A stretch of 62,178 nucleotides of DNA from Planctomycetota bacterium (GTDB taxonomy: Bacteria; Planctomycetota; Planctomycetia; Pirellulales; Lacipirellulaceae), in contig JAKOXH010000023.1 of the NCBI GenBank assembly GCA_029781135.1, positions 40,001 through 102,178 of the forward strand, given 5' to 3'. A program made the translations under genes and the position numbers. The notes beneath the pieces were generated by a model that did not search any database, was not told the origin of the DNA, and worked only from the letters and a program-made list of their open reading frames with translations. This document shows positions 8,044-16,732 of the stretch, piece by piece (the stretch's first letter is position 1; every line of letters starts with the position of its first letter).

Positions 8044-9294
8044 ATGCAGAACGTTGTCTTCAAACTGCCAGATTTGGGCGAAGGCGTGGTAGAAGCCGAG
8101 ATCGTGGGTTGGCACGTGGAGCCGGGGCAGGAAGTGCGGGTCGATCAGCCGCTGGTCGATGTGATGACCGATAAGGCCACGGTTACGATTCCCAGCGGTT
8201 GCAATGGCCGCGTGTTGCGGCGGCATGGTGGCGTGGGCGAGACGGTGGCCGTGGGGGCGGAGTTGGTTAGTTTCGATACGTCCGTGGCAGTGGAAGACAA
8301 GGAGACAAGGAGACAAGGAGACAAGGAGAAGTCGGTCGAAAATGGGAGAGCATGCTTGCCGATTTCGATGGCGGCGGCAAATGGGGCTACCCCGGTCGTG
8401 CAACGGGCAGTGAGCCCGGAGGTTGTTCCGCTCGTCCAACCGCAGGCAAGTCCCGCGGTGCGGCGGCGAGCCCGGGAGTTGCAGGTTGATTTACAGCACG
8501 TCCGCGGTTCCGGGCCGAACGGGCGGATCACCCACGGCGATGTCGATGTGCATCTGCGCAGCGAGATTGCTCCGACTCCGCAGCGGCGGACCGTTGGCTC
8601 ACATACGACCGAAATTCAAATGGTCGGCATGCGGCGGCGCATTGCCGAGAAGATGGTCGTCAGCAACACGCAGATCCCCCATTTTTCGTACATCGAGGAA
8701 GTGGACATCACGGAACTCGAGGCCCTCCGCGAGCACCTGAACTCCAGCCGCACCGATGGCCAGCCGAAGTTGACGTACCTTCCCTTCATGATGCTCACCG
8801 TTGCGCGGGCGTTGGCGCGATTTCCACAGCTCAATGCACACTATGACGATAAACGCGAGGTGATCACACGCTACGAAGCCGTTCACCTCGGAATTGCGAC
8901 GCAGACGGATCGCGGATTATGCGTACCAGTCGTGCGGCATGTGGAAACGATGGATCTGTGGCAGGCCGCCCGGGAAATGCGACGAATCACCGAGTCGGCC
9001 CGGAATCACTCGATTTCGCGCGATGAACTGGTGGACTCGACGTTCACGATCACGAGCCTGGGCCGATACGGCGGCATCGCCGCCACGCCAATCATCAATC
9101 ACCCGGAAGTTGGCATCCTCGGAATCAATAAGGCGCATGACTGCCCCGTGGTGCGAAATGGTCAAATCGTGATTCGCCGCATCATGCACCTTTCCGCGTC
9201 GTTCGATCACCGCGTAGTGGATGGGGCAGATGGTGCCACGTTCATCCAATGCGTGAAAGAACATCTGGAATATCCGGCGACGATCTTTATCTGA
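8044..9294 (+). CDS. Dihydrolipoamide acyltransferase E2 of branched-chain oxoacid dehydrogenase
   Basis: Core acyltransferase of the complex. One lipoyl domain sits at the N-terminus with the attachment lysine K44 in MTDKATV. An E1/E3-binding domain follows at about 137-175 (SPAVRRRARELQVDL, GSGPNGRITHGDV). The C-terminal catalytic domain ends with SFDHRVVDG (H389, D393). The linker after the lipoyl domain contains residues encoded by four perfect copies of the octamer AGACAAGG (8295-8326). Because eight is not a multiple of three, slippage there would frameshift the gene. No E3 gene follows. Confidence 0.95.
   Translation: MQNVVFKLPDLGEGVVEAEIVGWHVEPGQEVRVDQPLVDVMTDKATVTIPSGCNGRVLRRHGGVGETVAVGAELVSFDTSVAVEDKETRRQGDKEKSVENGRACLPISMAAANGATPVVQRAVSPEVVPLVQPQASPAVRRRARELQVDLQHVRGSGPNGRITHGDVDVHLRSEIAPTPQRRTVGSHTTEIQMVGMRRRIAEKMVVSNTQIPHFSYIEEVDITELEALREHLNSSRTDGQPKLTYLPFMMLTVARALARFPQLNAHYDDKREVITRYEAVHLGIATQTDRGLCVPVVRHVETMDLWQAAREMRRITESARNHSISRDELVDSTFTITSLGRYGGIAATPIINHPEVGILGINKAHDCPVVRNGQIVIRRIMHLSASFDHRVVDGADGATFIQCVKEHLEYPATIFI
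8295..8326 (+). repeat. Four tandem AGACAAGG octamers inside the E2 gene
   Basis: Four perfect head-to-tail octamers encode the charged linker EDKETRRQGDKEK between the lipoyl and subunit-binding domains. Gain or loss of one unit would shift the frame. Confidence 0.9.
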
Positions 9295-9390
9295 CGGCGA
9301 GCCGCGACTTACCCATGACACTCACGGCCGATCAGGGATTCGAGCCACCTGCTTAGCGAGGTGAGCCACGTTGCAACGTGCGGATATAGG

Positions 9391-9546
9391 CAGGAGAACT
9401 GCAAAGTCATTTTTTCCTCGCTACCACCGCTTTCACTGCGTTGGAAGCACGTTGAGTTTTGAGCCGGGTTCACCGTGTACTCGCGACAGCGGAAGTCGCT
9501 GCTTGCTGTGCCAAAGCCGTGGAAAATCGACTTTGCAGTCCTCCTG
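9391..9546. mobile_element. MITE-like element with 19-bp inverted ends and 12-bp flanking direct repeats
   Basis: The left end CAGGAGAACTGCAAAGTCA (9391-9409) and the right end CGACTTTGCAGTCCTCCTG (9528-9546) are inverted copies with two mismatches, and weaker complementarity continues inward. GCGGATATAGGC occurs at 9380-9391 and again at 9546-9557, like a target-site duplication sharing one base with each end. No coding capacity was seen. It fills the 340-base gap before the toxin-antitoxin pair. Confidence 0.65.
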
Positions 9547-9635
9547 CGGATATAGGCCGACGTGTCGCCACGAAGTCGGCTTTCAGCTATAATGCCGTTG
9601 CGTTTCACCGATGAATTTTGTGAGGGCTGCGCGCC

Positions 9636-9833
9636 ATGAGCGTCCAAGAGCTTGAAAATGCGATTCGGCAGTTGCCCCAAGACGAGTTCGTCGAGCTCGC
9701 CAATTGGCTTGATGAATATCGCGCCGAGTTGTGGGACCGGCAAATCGAAGCCGATATTCTGGCCGGTCGATTGAACGCGGCTGGAAAGCGAGCCGACGAT
9801 GACTTTGAAGCGGGAAGATGCACGCCATTATGA
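9636..9833 (+). CDS. Type II antitoxin, addiction-module family
   Basis: A 65-residue acidic protein with the pattern of small unstable addiction-module antitoxins: MSVQELENAIRQLPQDEF, then LANWLDEYRAELWDRQIEADI and a short tail. It should bind and neutralise the product of the next gene and may repress the operon. Its TGA overlaps the toxin ATG as ATGA at 9830-9833, which indicates translational coupling. It lies about 80 bases downstream of a MITE-like element, as expected for accessory DNA. Confidence 0.8.
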   Translation: MSVQELENAIRQLPQDEFVELANWLDEYRAELWDRQIEADILAGRLNAAGKRADDDFEAGRCTPL

Positions 9834-10087
9834 GGCACTTTGCGTCGCCCGAGTTTTGGTTCCACTATCGGGCGTTGCCCGAAGAAATTCAGCGGCTCGC
9901 GGACAAGAACTTCGCGATACTTAAGCAGTCTCCACAGCATCCTTCATTGAGGTTCAAGAAGGTTGGCGTTTTTTGGTCGTCACGCGTGGGGCTGCATTAC
10001 CGGGCGTTGGCGAAAGAACGGTCGGAGGGACTGGTGTGGTTTTGGATCGGCTCTCACGAAGAATATGACCAACTGCTTCGACATTGA
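9830..10087 (+). CDS. RelE/ParE-superfamily toxin
   Basis: An 85-residue toxin starting at the ATG that overlaps the antitoxin stop; the upstream ATG at 9818 would add only four residues. Motifs are FWFHYRALPEEIQRLADKNF, PSLRFKKVGVFWSSRVGLHYRAL and VWFWIGSHEEYDQLL, which matches small RelE/ParE-type proteins that usually follow this antitoxin type. RelE members are ribosome-dependent RNases and ParE members gyrase poisons; the sequence does not say which applies here. Confidence 0.85.
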   Translation: MRHFASPEFWFHYRALPEEIQRLADKNFAILKQSPQHPSLRFKKVGVFWSSRVGLHYRALAKERSEGLVWFWIGSHEEYDQLLRH

Positions 10088-10126
10088 CTGCGTAAGGTGG
10101 CGCAGCGAAATCGGGTAAGCAAAAAT

Positions 10127-10633
10127 ATGGAAATTGGTTTCACCCATTTAGTCTTGCGCCTCCTTTATCGTAGTGTGAAACCACAGCCGGAGAACGTTGG
10201 CGGCTCAATGATACTGCGATATGGACGGCCATTCAAAGCTTTCGCAGCACTCGCTTTACTTGCTTTATTGGCTGTTTTTGTAGCCCTGGTATTCCATCCT
10301 CCCAATCAGAAGGATTTATCCATTGTTTTGATCGTCGGTGCATCATTTGCCGTTTTGGTCGGATCGATGGCGTTAGAATTTTTTTGCGTTTCGATCTTGT
10401 ATGACGACAATGGGATCAAGACCTATTCTCCCTGGCGGCCCAGTCGATCCGTAGCATGGTCGGAAGTTTTTGGCGCGACATACTCAGAACTTTGTCAATG
10501 ATACGTGATTGAAACCGTTAGGCAGGGTCGCGTTCGTTGTCATCTTTTTCTAAATGGAACAGCCTCCCTACTCGAAGTGCTTCGAAACCGCGGAATTGAG
10601 GCACCGCAGTGGAACCTGCCGTTAAGTGTGTGA
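10127..10633 (+). pseudogene. Membrane protein with PH-like tail, interrupted by in-frame TGA
   Basis: From ATG 10127 (or 10208) the frame encodes two hydrophobic helices (AALALLALLAVFVALVF and LIVGASFAVLVGSMALEFF), then LYDDNGIKTYSPWRPSRSVAWSEV, typical of small bacterial PH-like membrane proteins. A TGA at 10499-10501 stops it after SELCQ. The same frame then continues for 43 residues (YVIETVRQGRVRCHLFLNG, LLEVLRNRGIEAP) to the next stop at 10631-10633. A TGG to TGA change would explain it; readthrough or a sequencing error is possible. Confidence 0.65.
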
Positions 10634-10664
10634 AGACATATTTTGTATACCAGACCAATATCGT

Positions 10665-13600
10665 TCAGCGAGCGTTCTTGGGTGCCGCGGGCCCGTTATT
10701 GCCGCTGGTTGGCTTCACCGCTTCATCTTTATTTCCGCCGAAGCCGTTGAGTAGGCTGCCGAAGTTAGGGAGTTGGAAGCCACTGGCGGCGGGCGCGCCG
10801 GGGTCTTCGGGTGGGCCGACTTCGATGTGGGTCATATCGAGTTGGGCATTGAGCCAAAGTTCGTCGTTGCGGCGGGCGACGTCGGCCGCAAGGCCGCGGA
10901 ACCAGGTCATGAACGGCATTTGGTAATCGGCCGGAATGATGGTGAGAAGGAAGCGGTTTTCGGTGGGCGGGGCGGTGGAGGTCCAGAGTTGGCGTGCGCC
11001 GGGGCCGCCGCCCGCTGAAGCGGGCTCGCGCGTTCGCCCCTCCCTTGGCCCCTCCCCCGCGGCGGGGAAGGGAAGCTCAGCGGGCTCGCCATCGGATTTG
11101 GTGGGGTCTACGAGTACGTATTGGCCGCCGAGGGGGCATTTGAACTTGCCGCCGACGAGTTCCTCGCCAAGCGCTCGCGCATCTTTCGGCGGCACGTGAA
11201 GTTGCGTGGTGAGTGAGTTCATGAATCGAGCGGCGCTGGCCGAGGTATCGCGAGCGCGTTTGTAGCCGAAGCCGTTGACCGTCGTCGCGATCTGCTTGTT
11301 GGTGAGATCGTCGATGTGCAGGCGAATCTGGGCGGGGTGTTCGGCTTCCGCCATGGAAAGTTGTTGGCCGACTTCCAGCAGCACGTCGCGTTTAAACGAG
11401 AACAAGAAGAAGTCATCGGCCCGCCGAAACCAAAGGTCGAACAGCCCACCGATGCCGCTGGTGCGGGCCATACCATCGGCGTCGAGTGGTCCGTTCGGGC
11501 GTCCCAGATAGCGGGTAATAAAATCTGGCTTGGGCCACGCCCCAACATAAGCGCGGATTGAGTCGACGAGGGAGCCGGCGGGCTGCACATCGCCTTGGCG
11601 GACCACGAGCGGCGTGCGGAAGTCGCGGATGCCGCCGAAGACATGGAATGGTTCGCCAAGGCCACCGAGGACGATTTCAAGTGAAATAGCGTCGCTGTTA
11701 ATAGGTGCGACTTGTTTGGTCTGTGCTTCGCCGAGCATAGCCGGCCATTTAGCGATCGGCATTTGCGAATAGCGGGCGACGCGCATGTCGGCCGTGATGC
11801 AGTCCCAACCTTTTTGGGTTGGCGATTCCATGCGTTTGAGTGCGGCACACACCGGCGCGAAGCTGCCGACCGAGGCGTGTAGGTCCTGCTCGAATCGAGC
11901 CAAGCGGCGGGCCTCGGCAGGCGTGATGCGCTCGACGGGCATGTCGGGGATGGGAGTCATCCAACCGGGGTCGCCGCGAAGGGAGTCACGGTATCGATTC
12001 TCGACCACTTCCAGTTTGCTGCCATCGAAGCGTTGGCCGAAGCCGGGCGGCAGAAGTTCAGCGGTAATGAGATCGTCGATTGAATTGGCTGGCTGGCCTT
12101 CTGCGGCGGCTGCCAGGCGGGCGAGTTTTATCGCGTGCATTTCGCCGATGGAGCGCTGTCGGCGATCGAGTTCGACGCGATAGTGAGGGCTGGCCAGATT
12201 TTGCAGGAACGCGGCCGGGGCAAACACGAAGATCGTATCGTCGCGCGTGAGCGGTACGGCATTGCGGCATTCTTGAAAGTCAGATGTGGCGGCCAGCGAA
12301 TGGTCGCCGGCACCGGTTTGCAGGAAACGCTCCACCAGTCGGCGGCTGTTGGCGACGAGGTGGAAATCGCCATCGACGATGTAATAAGATCGCAGGCACC
12401 CATCGGGCGTGTGAATGTAGGACACGTCGTGACCGGCGATCTTGACCGTTTCTTCGACCGCATCGGGGCGTTTCGACTTGGCATCCTGCCGTTGGCCACC
12501 CAGGTTGCGGCCCAAGAGCATATTGTTATTCGCTTGAAACAGAATCCCCATCGCCGCGCCGTCGCGAAGATAGATATCGAGGCCGAGGATGGCGACGTCC
12601 TTCACGACGGTTGGACCCATCACACGGGCGAGCTTGGTTTCGCCCACGGCAATCTGCTGCTGAAAGCGCTCGCTGACGTTACGGTCGACGCTTTCGACGA
12701 CCAGCATGTTGCCGAGGTCGCCTTTCCAATGACGCATGAAGTCGCGGAACCATAGATAGTTCGTGAAGTTGCCGAAGCGCATATAGAAGCATTCGGCGGG
12801 CACGCGAGCAGCGAGCGGCTCGACGTTAGTGGGGAGCGCGGAAGGGGGAGTGGGGAGGTCATTGGAGTTGGAAGATGTATTTGGTGCTGCGTTGGCGGGG
12901 GGCCCGCCCACTGAAGCGGGCTCGCCCGAAGCGGGCTCGCCACTGTGTTGGGGTTTCGGTAATGGCAGCATGCCGGTGTCGTTCGAGTCTTGGGGGCCAA
13001 CGAGTAAATCGCGTTCGACTTGGGTCTGGTAGGCTTCGTTCGCCATGAGTTGCGACATCCAAGGCGCGCCGACGCCGAAACGCTGAAACAGGTAACGCTT
13101 CGGTTCGGGCATGGGTCGATTGAGCCGGCGCGCCCAAGTTGCGGTCAAGTAGTTTTCAACGACAACCGGGTACTCCGCCTGGCGAAAGACCTGCGAGTAG
13201 CGGTCGGCGGTGGCTTCCCACCAATTGTCCAGCAACTTGTTGAACTCCTTCGCGTTGTCCTCTGGGTGAACGGTGACTTGTCGCGGAGTCGGCGTATGGG
13301 CAACGAGTTCGAGCGGTTCATCGCCACGGAACATGAAGAAGAACGTTGCCCGCGAGGGTGTTTCGATTCCCAAAAAACTACGCAAGATGCGGCGCACGGA
13401 GGAGTTCTTCATGACCGGGTATAGGACGCGGTCGTGCGATTCGGTGATCGCGAACCGGTCGTCCTTAGCGGGTACGGAAGAAGAACCCGGTTGGAGATCG
13501 ACGGTTACCTGGCCGATTCCAAACGGCTCGCCCCGATAGGCTTCGACCTGCACCGCTGCCTTGGCACTTAGTGTCGGCGCAATTCCGGCTACACCCAGCA

Positions 13601-13694
13601 GAAGGAGCATCGCTGCAAAGTGCGGTCGACCGGCGACTCGCAAGGAAGACGCCATTACATCGTGCGCGGCTTTGAATCGCGGATTTCGGTACAT
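10665..13694 (-). CDS. Large secreted planctomycete protein, unknown function
   Basis: About 1009 residues. Start 13694 gives MYRNPRFKAAHDVMASSL followed by a hydrophobic signal segment (FAAMLLLLGVAGIAPTLSAKA); an alternative start is at 13736. The body is soluble and should be exported. I do not recognise a domain. Two low-complexity linkers rich in Glu-Pro-Ala-Ser-Gly, around residues 255-265 and near 890-905, are encoded by palindromic GAAGCGGGCTCGCC units. The C-terminal tail is Gly/Asn/Ala-rich. It is divergent from the ABC-type operon at 13974, so the two may share a control region and a process. Confidence 0.8.
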   Translation of the reverse strand: MYRNPRFKAAHDVMASSLRVAGRPHFAAMLLLLGVAGIAPTLSAKAAVQVEAYRGEPFGIGQVTVDLQPGSSSVPAKDDRFAITESHDRVLYPVMKNSSVRRILRSFLGIETPSRATFFFMFRGDEPLELVAHTPTPRQVTVHPEDNAKEFNKLLDNWWEATADRYSQVFRQAEYPVVVENYLTATWARRLNRPMPEPKRYLFQRFGVGAPWMSQLMANEAYQTQVERDLLVGPQDSNDTGMLPLPKPQHSGEPASGEPASVGGPPANAAPNTSSNSNDLPTPPSALPTNVEPLAARVPAECFYMRFGNFTNYLWFRDFMRHWKGDLGNMLVVESVDRNVSERFQQQIAVGETKLARVMGPTVVKDVAILGLDIYLRDGAAMGILFQANNNMLLGRNLGGQRQDAKSKRPDAVEETVKIAGHDVSYIHTPDGCLRSYYIVDGDFHLVANSRRLVERFLQTGAGDHSLAATSDFQECRNAVPLTRDDTIFVFAPAAFLQNLASPHYRVELDRRQRSIGEMHAIKLARLAAAAEGQPANSIDDLITAELLPPGFGQRFDGSKLEVVENRYRDSLRGDPGWMTPIPDMPVERITPAEARRLARFEQDLHASVGSFAPVCAALKRMESPTQKGWDCITADMRVARYSQMPIAKWPAMLGEAQTKQVAPINSDAISLEIVLGGLGEPFHVFGGIRDFRTPLVVRQGDVQPAGSLVDSIRAYVGAWPKPDFITRYLGRPNGPLDADGMARTSGIGGLFDLWFRRADDFFLFSFKRDVLLEVGQQLSMAEAEHPAQIRLHIDDLTNKQIATTVNGFGYKRARDTSASAARFMNSLTTQLHVPPKDARALGEELVGGKFKCPLGGQYVLVDPTKSDGEPAELPFPAAGEGPREGRTREPASAGGGPGARQLWTSTAPPTENRFLLTIIPADYQMPFMTWFRGLAADVARRNDELWLNAQLDMTHIEVGPPEDPGAPAASGFQLPNFGSLLNGFGGNKDEAVKPTSGNNGPAAPKNAR

Positions 13695-13973
13695 AATGGG
13701 GTGGCTCGGTGTTGCTCGGGATCGAGGTCGAATCATCTATGCTATCCGGCGGTAAATGGTCGGGGCAAGCAAGCAGAGGGAAACGCCTTAAACACGCAAC
13801 ATTTTTGTCATGATGATGCGAACCATTGTCCGAGAGGAGGCGCATTTGTCACTGCCAACACTGTTCGTAAGTGGCGACCTGTGCGAGAATTACAGCTTGT
13901 ATCGAGCCGTTTGCCATCCGGGACAGTCGCCGGCGATGCGGCAGATTAACTGCTCTTGCGACACGCTAGTTCT

Positions 13974-14210
13974 ATGCTTCTGCCTCGCTTTTCAATTCGT
14001 ACCTTACTCTGGCTGCTAACGCTGGCCGCCATCGCGTCGGTTGTCGTGGGGATGGCGGTTCGCGGGGCGGAGTGGGCCTGGGGAATCAGCCTTGGATTAT
14101 TGAGCCTTTTTTTGACGGCCTTGGTTCACGCCGCCTGGTTTGGCGTCGTGTGGATTTTGGCGCAAATATCGCCCGCCCCAAACAAGAATCGCGAAGGCAA
14201 TCGAGTATGA
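13974..14210 (+). CDS. Small membrane protein at head of ABC operon
   Basis: A 78-residue protein starting MLLPRFSIRTLLWLLTLAAIASVVVG. The FSIRTLLWLLTL opening is a common planctomycete membrane-protein start. There are two predicted transmembrane helices (about 10-30 and 38-63). Its stop overlaps the start of the next gene as ATGA at 14207-14210, so the pair is translationally coupled. A longer start at 13956 is possible. Function unknown. Confidence 0.7.
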   Translation: MLLPRFSIRTLLWLLTLAAIASVVVGMAVRGAEWAWGISLGLLSLFLTALVHAAWFGVVWILAQISPAPNKNREGNRV

Positions 14211-16717
14211 AGAAATCAACCGTTGCTCAACCGATGAAGTTGCCAGCGCGAGTTGCCAGGCTGCTGTTCTTCATGGGGGCGGTGTCGCTTGTTTCGTTTC
14301 ACGGCTTAGCCGTCGCCCAGCTGGGCATCGGGCCCACAATTTCTGCCATCCCCGTGGTTCAATTCAACGGCAAATTGATTGTCTTGCCGTCGGGAAATTC
14401 GCAGCTAACGGCGTCGCGTCAAAGTGGCTTGACGGTGGAGGTAGATCCCCGGTGGATAAACGGTTACGGATATTATCCCGTCCAGGTCACCGTTCGGGCA
14501 GGGTCGCCGACGAAGACGGCGCACTCAATTCGCATTCAACTGCACCGCAGTTGGTACGGTGGGACAAGCGTCGAACAAGAATTTGAAATGCCGGCCGGAA
14601 GTTCTTCCGCAACGACTTCGGTATTGTTGCCGTTCTTTGCAAACATGTCGGCGAACTATCTCTGGTGGAATCTGTGGGTCGATGACCTCCGCGACAAAGA
14701 TCTCTCGTGCGATCAAACAAATTCCGCTGCGTTCAATAGCTGGATGGCGATTTCCAGCTCTGGCGTTCATGTACTCGTGGCTGGTACGCCCGCGAAGAAT
14801 CGGTCGTTGGTCGCGACGAGCAATTCGGAACTCCAAGTATTCCAGCTCGACCCGGCGGAATTCCCTACAAAATGGTTGGGCTACTCAGCATTCGATGCCA
14901 TCGAGCTTACATTGGATCAAGCGCAGCAACTTGCCAAGACGAATTCGGCCGCGTTCGCTGCCGTTCTGCAGTGGGTTCGGGCGGGCGGGCAATTGTGGAT
15001 TTCCGATGTTGGCAAAGAGTGGGAACATCTGCCGCAGGCATCGCAAATGGTCGGGTTGCCAGGCACGCTTATTTCTCACGCCGATGACGCGCGGAATCGA
15101 GACGAAGCGGATCCATCCGAGAGTGCCGACACCGACTTGGAATCGTCGCCGGGCGATACCGGGAAAAGTGGAGAGAACTTGGCAGAGAAAAACTCGAAAC
15201 CAAAATCAGAAAGCACGACGGACAAAACGGATCCATCGAACAACGAAAACGCTGCGCCTTCCGCAGCCGACACGGAGCGGCCCCGGCAGGAAGGATGGCG
15301 GCCGATCCAATTTCGACGTTTTCGCGGTGGCGGACGAGAAGTCACCTTCCTCGATGCGCGAAATGGCTCGCGAAACATCGTGCGCGATCCCGAGATGATC
15401 GCTCAATTGGAGCGCGATTCGAATTTCGTGAAGACAGATGAGCGTATTGATCCCGAAGCGTTTCGCCGCGAGCGCCGATTCGCGGGATTCACGGCGGATT
15501 CCAGTGAATGGTTCGTCGAACAGCCGCTGGGGTTTGGAAGTGTGCGTGCCTATCGCGGCGCGAATGAGGCGGGCAAGTTCGCCACGGTGCGGCCGGCGGT
15601 GAATAGCAATGCGGCTGCAAATGCCGACTCCGCGGAGACGCTTCCGCGCGCCCTGGCGTTTGGTTTAAGACGAACGCCGCGTTGGGAAGCGCGACATGGT
15701 ATGACGCCTGACGGGGCAGCGGCGGAATTCGCCAATCTATTGGTTCCGGGAGTTGGAATGGCCCCCGTGACGGAGTTCCGGATATTGATCACGTTGTTTG
15801 TACTGCTGATTGGGCCGCTCAACTACTGGCTGCTGCGGCGCAGCAAACGCCTCTATTTGATGGTTCTCACGGTGCCGCTCGCGGCCCTGCTGACGACAAT
15901 CGCCTTGTTCGGCTACGCCGTTGTGGCCGATGGTTTTGGCTCCCAAGTGCGCGTCCATAGCTTTACGCGGTTGGACCAACGCACGGGCGACGCGTCTTGC
16001 TGGACGCGACTATCGTACTATTCCGGTTTGGCGCCTGGCCATGGACTGACGATATCGAGCGACACGGCGCTCTATCCAATTCAGCCCAGTTGGGCCAACG
16101 ACGTCAATCGCTCGGAGCAACGCACCATTGTGTGGAACGGCGATGAAGGACGCTACACGCAAGGATGGCTCAACTCACGAACGCCGACTCAATATCTTGC
16201 CGTCCGTTCCCGCAAGGCGCCGTACAGGTTGGAAGTGTTAGACTCGGGCGACAGACTGCGCGTAAAAAATGGACTCGGCACGACAATTCAGTTTTTGGCC
16301 GTGCTGAGTTCCGCGGGGAAGTGGTACGAGGGCGCGGACATTGCCGCCAATGGCTCCCTCTCACTGACTGCCGCCAGGCGTGATGATGTGATTCGGCGTT
16401 TGAATAGAATCGTCACGGAAAATGCCCCGCACGCGCCCACAGAACTCTCGGATGGCGAGGCGGAACTGAAGCGAATGCGTTCGCGTTCGCGATTCGGCCT
16501 GTTCGGTCGCTACGGCGGCAATGACGGCTCAGGAAACTTGTCGGACAACCTCGGGGGCACAGCGCTGGCCGATTTAGTCGGTATGGGTGGTCAGCCGGCG
16601 CTAGACTTGCCGGTGAAATCGTACATCGCGATCACGGAACACGGCCCGGAAGTGGAAGTCGGCTTTTCAGATGTCGCGGAAGAGGCCAGCTTCCATGTCA
16701 TTGAAGGACGCTGGTAG
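14207..16717 (+). CDS. Large membrane-anchored periplasmic protein of ABC operon
   Basis: An 836-residue protein starting at the overlapping ATG. A signal or anchor segment lies at about 15-43 (VARLLFFMGAVSLVSFHGLAVA), then a long beta-rich periplasmic part with an acidic, Ser/Thr/Lys-rich linker near 290-355. Two close transmembrane helices follow (FRILITLFVLLIGPLNYWLL and LMVLTVPLAALLTTIALFGYAVV), and then a soluble tail. The arrangement beside an ABC ATPase and permease resembles planctomycete and Bacteroidetes clusters with gliding-type ABC transporters. Inference: the accessory subunit of that exporter. No catalytic motif was seen. Confidence 0.75.
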   Translation: MKKSTVAQPMKLPARVARLLFFMGAVSLVSFHGLAVAQLGIGPTISAIPVVQFNGKLIVLPSGNSQLTASRQSGLTVEVDPRWINGYGYYPVQVTVRAGSPTKTAHSIRIQLHRSWYGGTSVEQEFEMPAGSSSATTSVLLPFFANMSANYLWWNLWVDDLRDKDLSCDQTNSAAFNSWMAISSSGVHVLVAGTPAKNRSLVATSNSELQVFQLDPAEFPTKWLGYSAFDAIELTLDQAQQLAKTNSAAFAAVLQWVRAGGQLWISDVGKEWEHLPQASQMVGLPGTLISHADDARNRDEADPSESADTDLESSPGDTGKSGENLAEKNSKPKSESTTDKTDPSNNENAAPSAADTERPRQEGWRPIQFRRFRGGGREVTFLDARNGSRNIVRDPEMIAQLERDSNFVKTDERIDPEAFRRERRFAGFTADSSEWFVEQPLGFGSVRAYRGANEAGKFATVRPAVNSNAAANADSAETLPRALAFGLRRTPRWEARHGMTPDGAAAEFANLLVPGVGMAPVTEFRILITLFVLLIGPLNYWLLRRSKRLYLMVLTVPLAALLTTIALFGYAVVADGFGSQVRVHSFTRLDQRTGDASCWTRLSYYSGLAPGHGLTISSDTALYPIQPSWANDVNRSEQRTIVWNGDEGRYTQGWLNSRTPTQYLAVRSRKAPYRLEVLDSGDRLRVKNGLGTTIQFLAVLSSAGKWYEGADIAANGSLSLTAARRDDVIRRLNRIVTENAPHAPTELSDGEAELKRMRSRSRFGLFGRYGGNDGSGNLSDNLGGTALADLVGMGGQPALDLPVKSYIAITEHGPEVEVGFSDVAEEASFHVIEGRW

Positions 16718-16732
16718 GTACTCCGGCTTACG

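Noticed and set aside
8295..8326. CRISPR-like array
   Set aside because: Units are eight bases without spacers and inside a coding gene; the other tandem tracts in the window also lack spacers.
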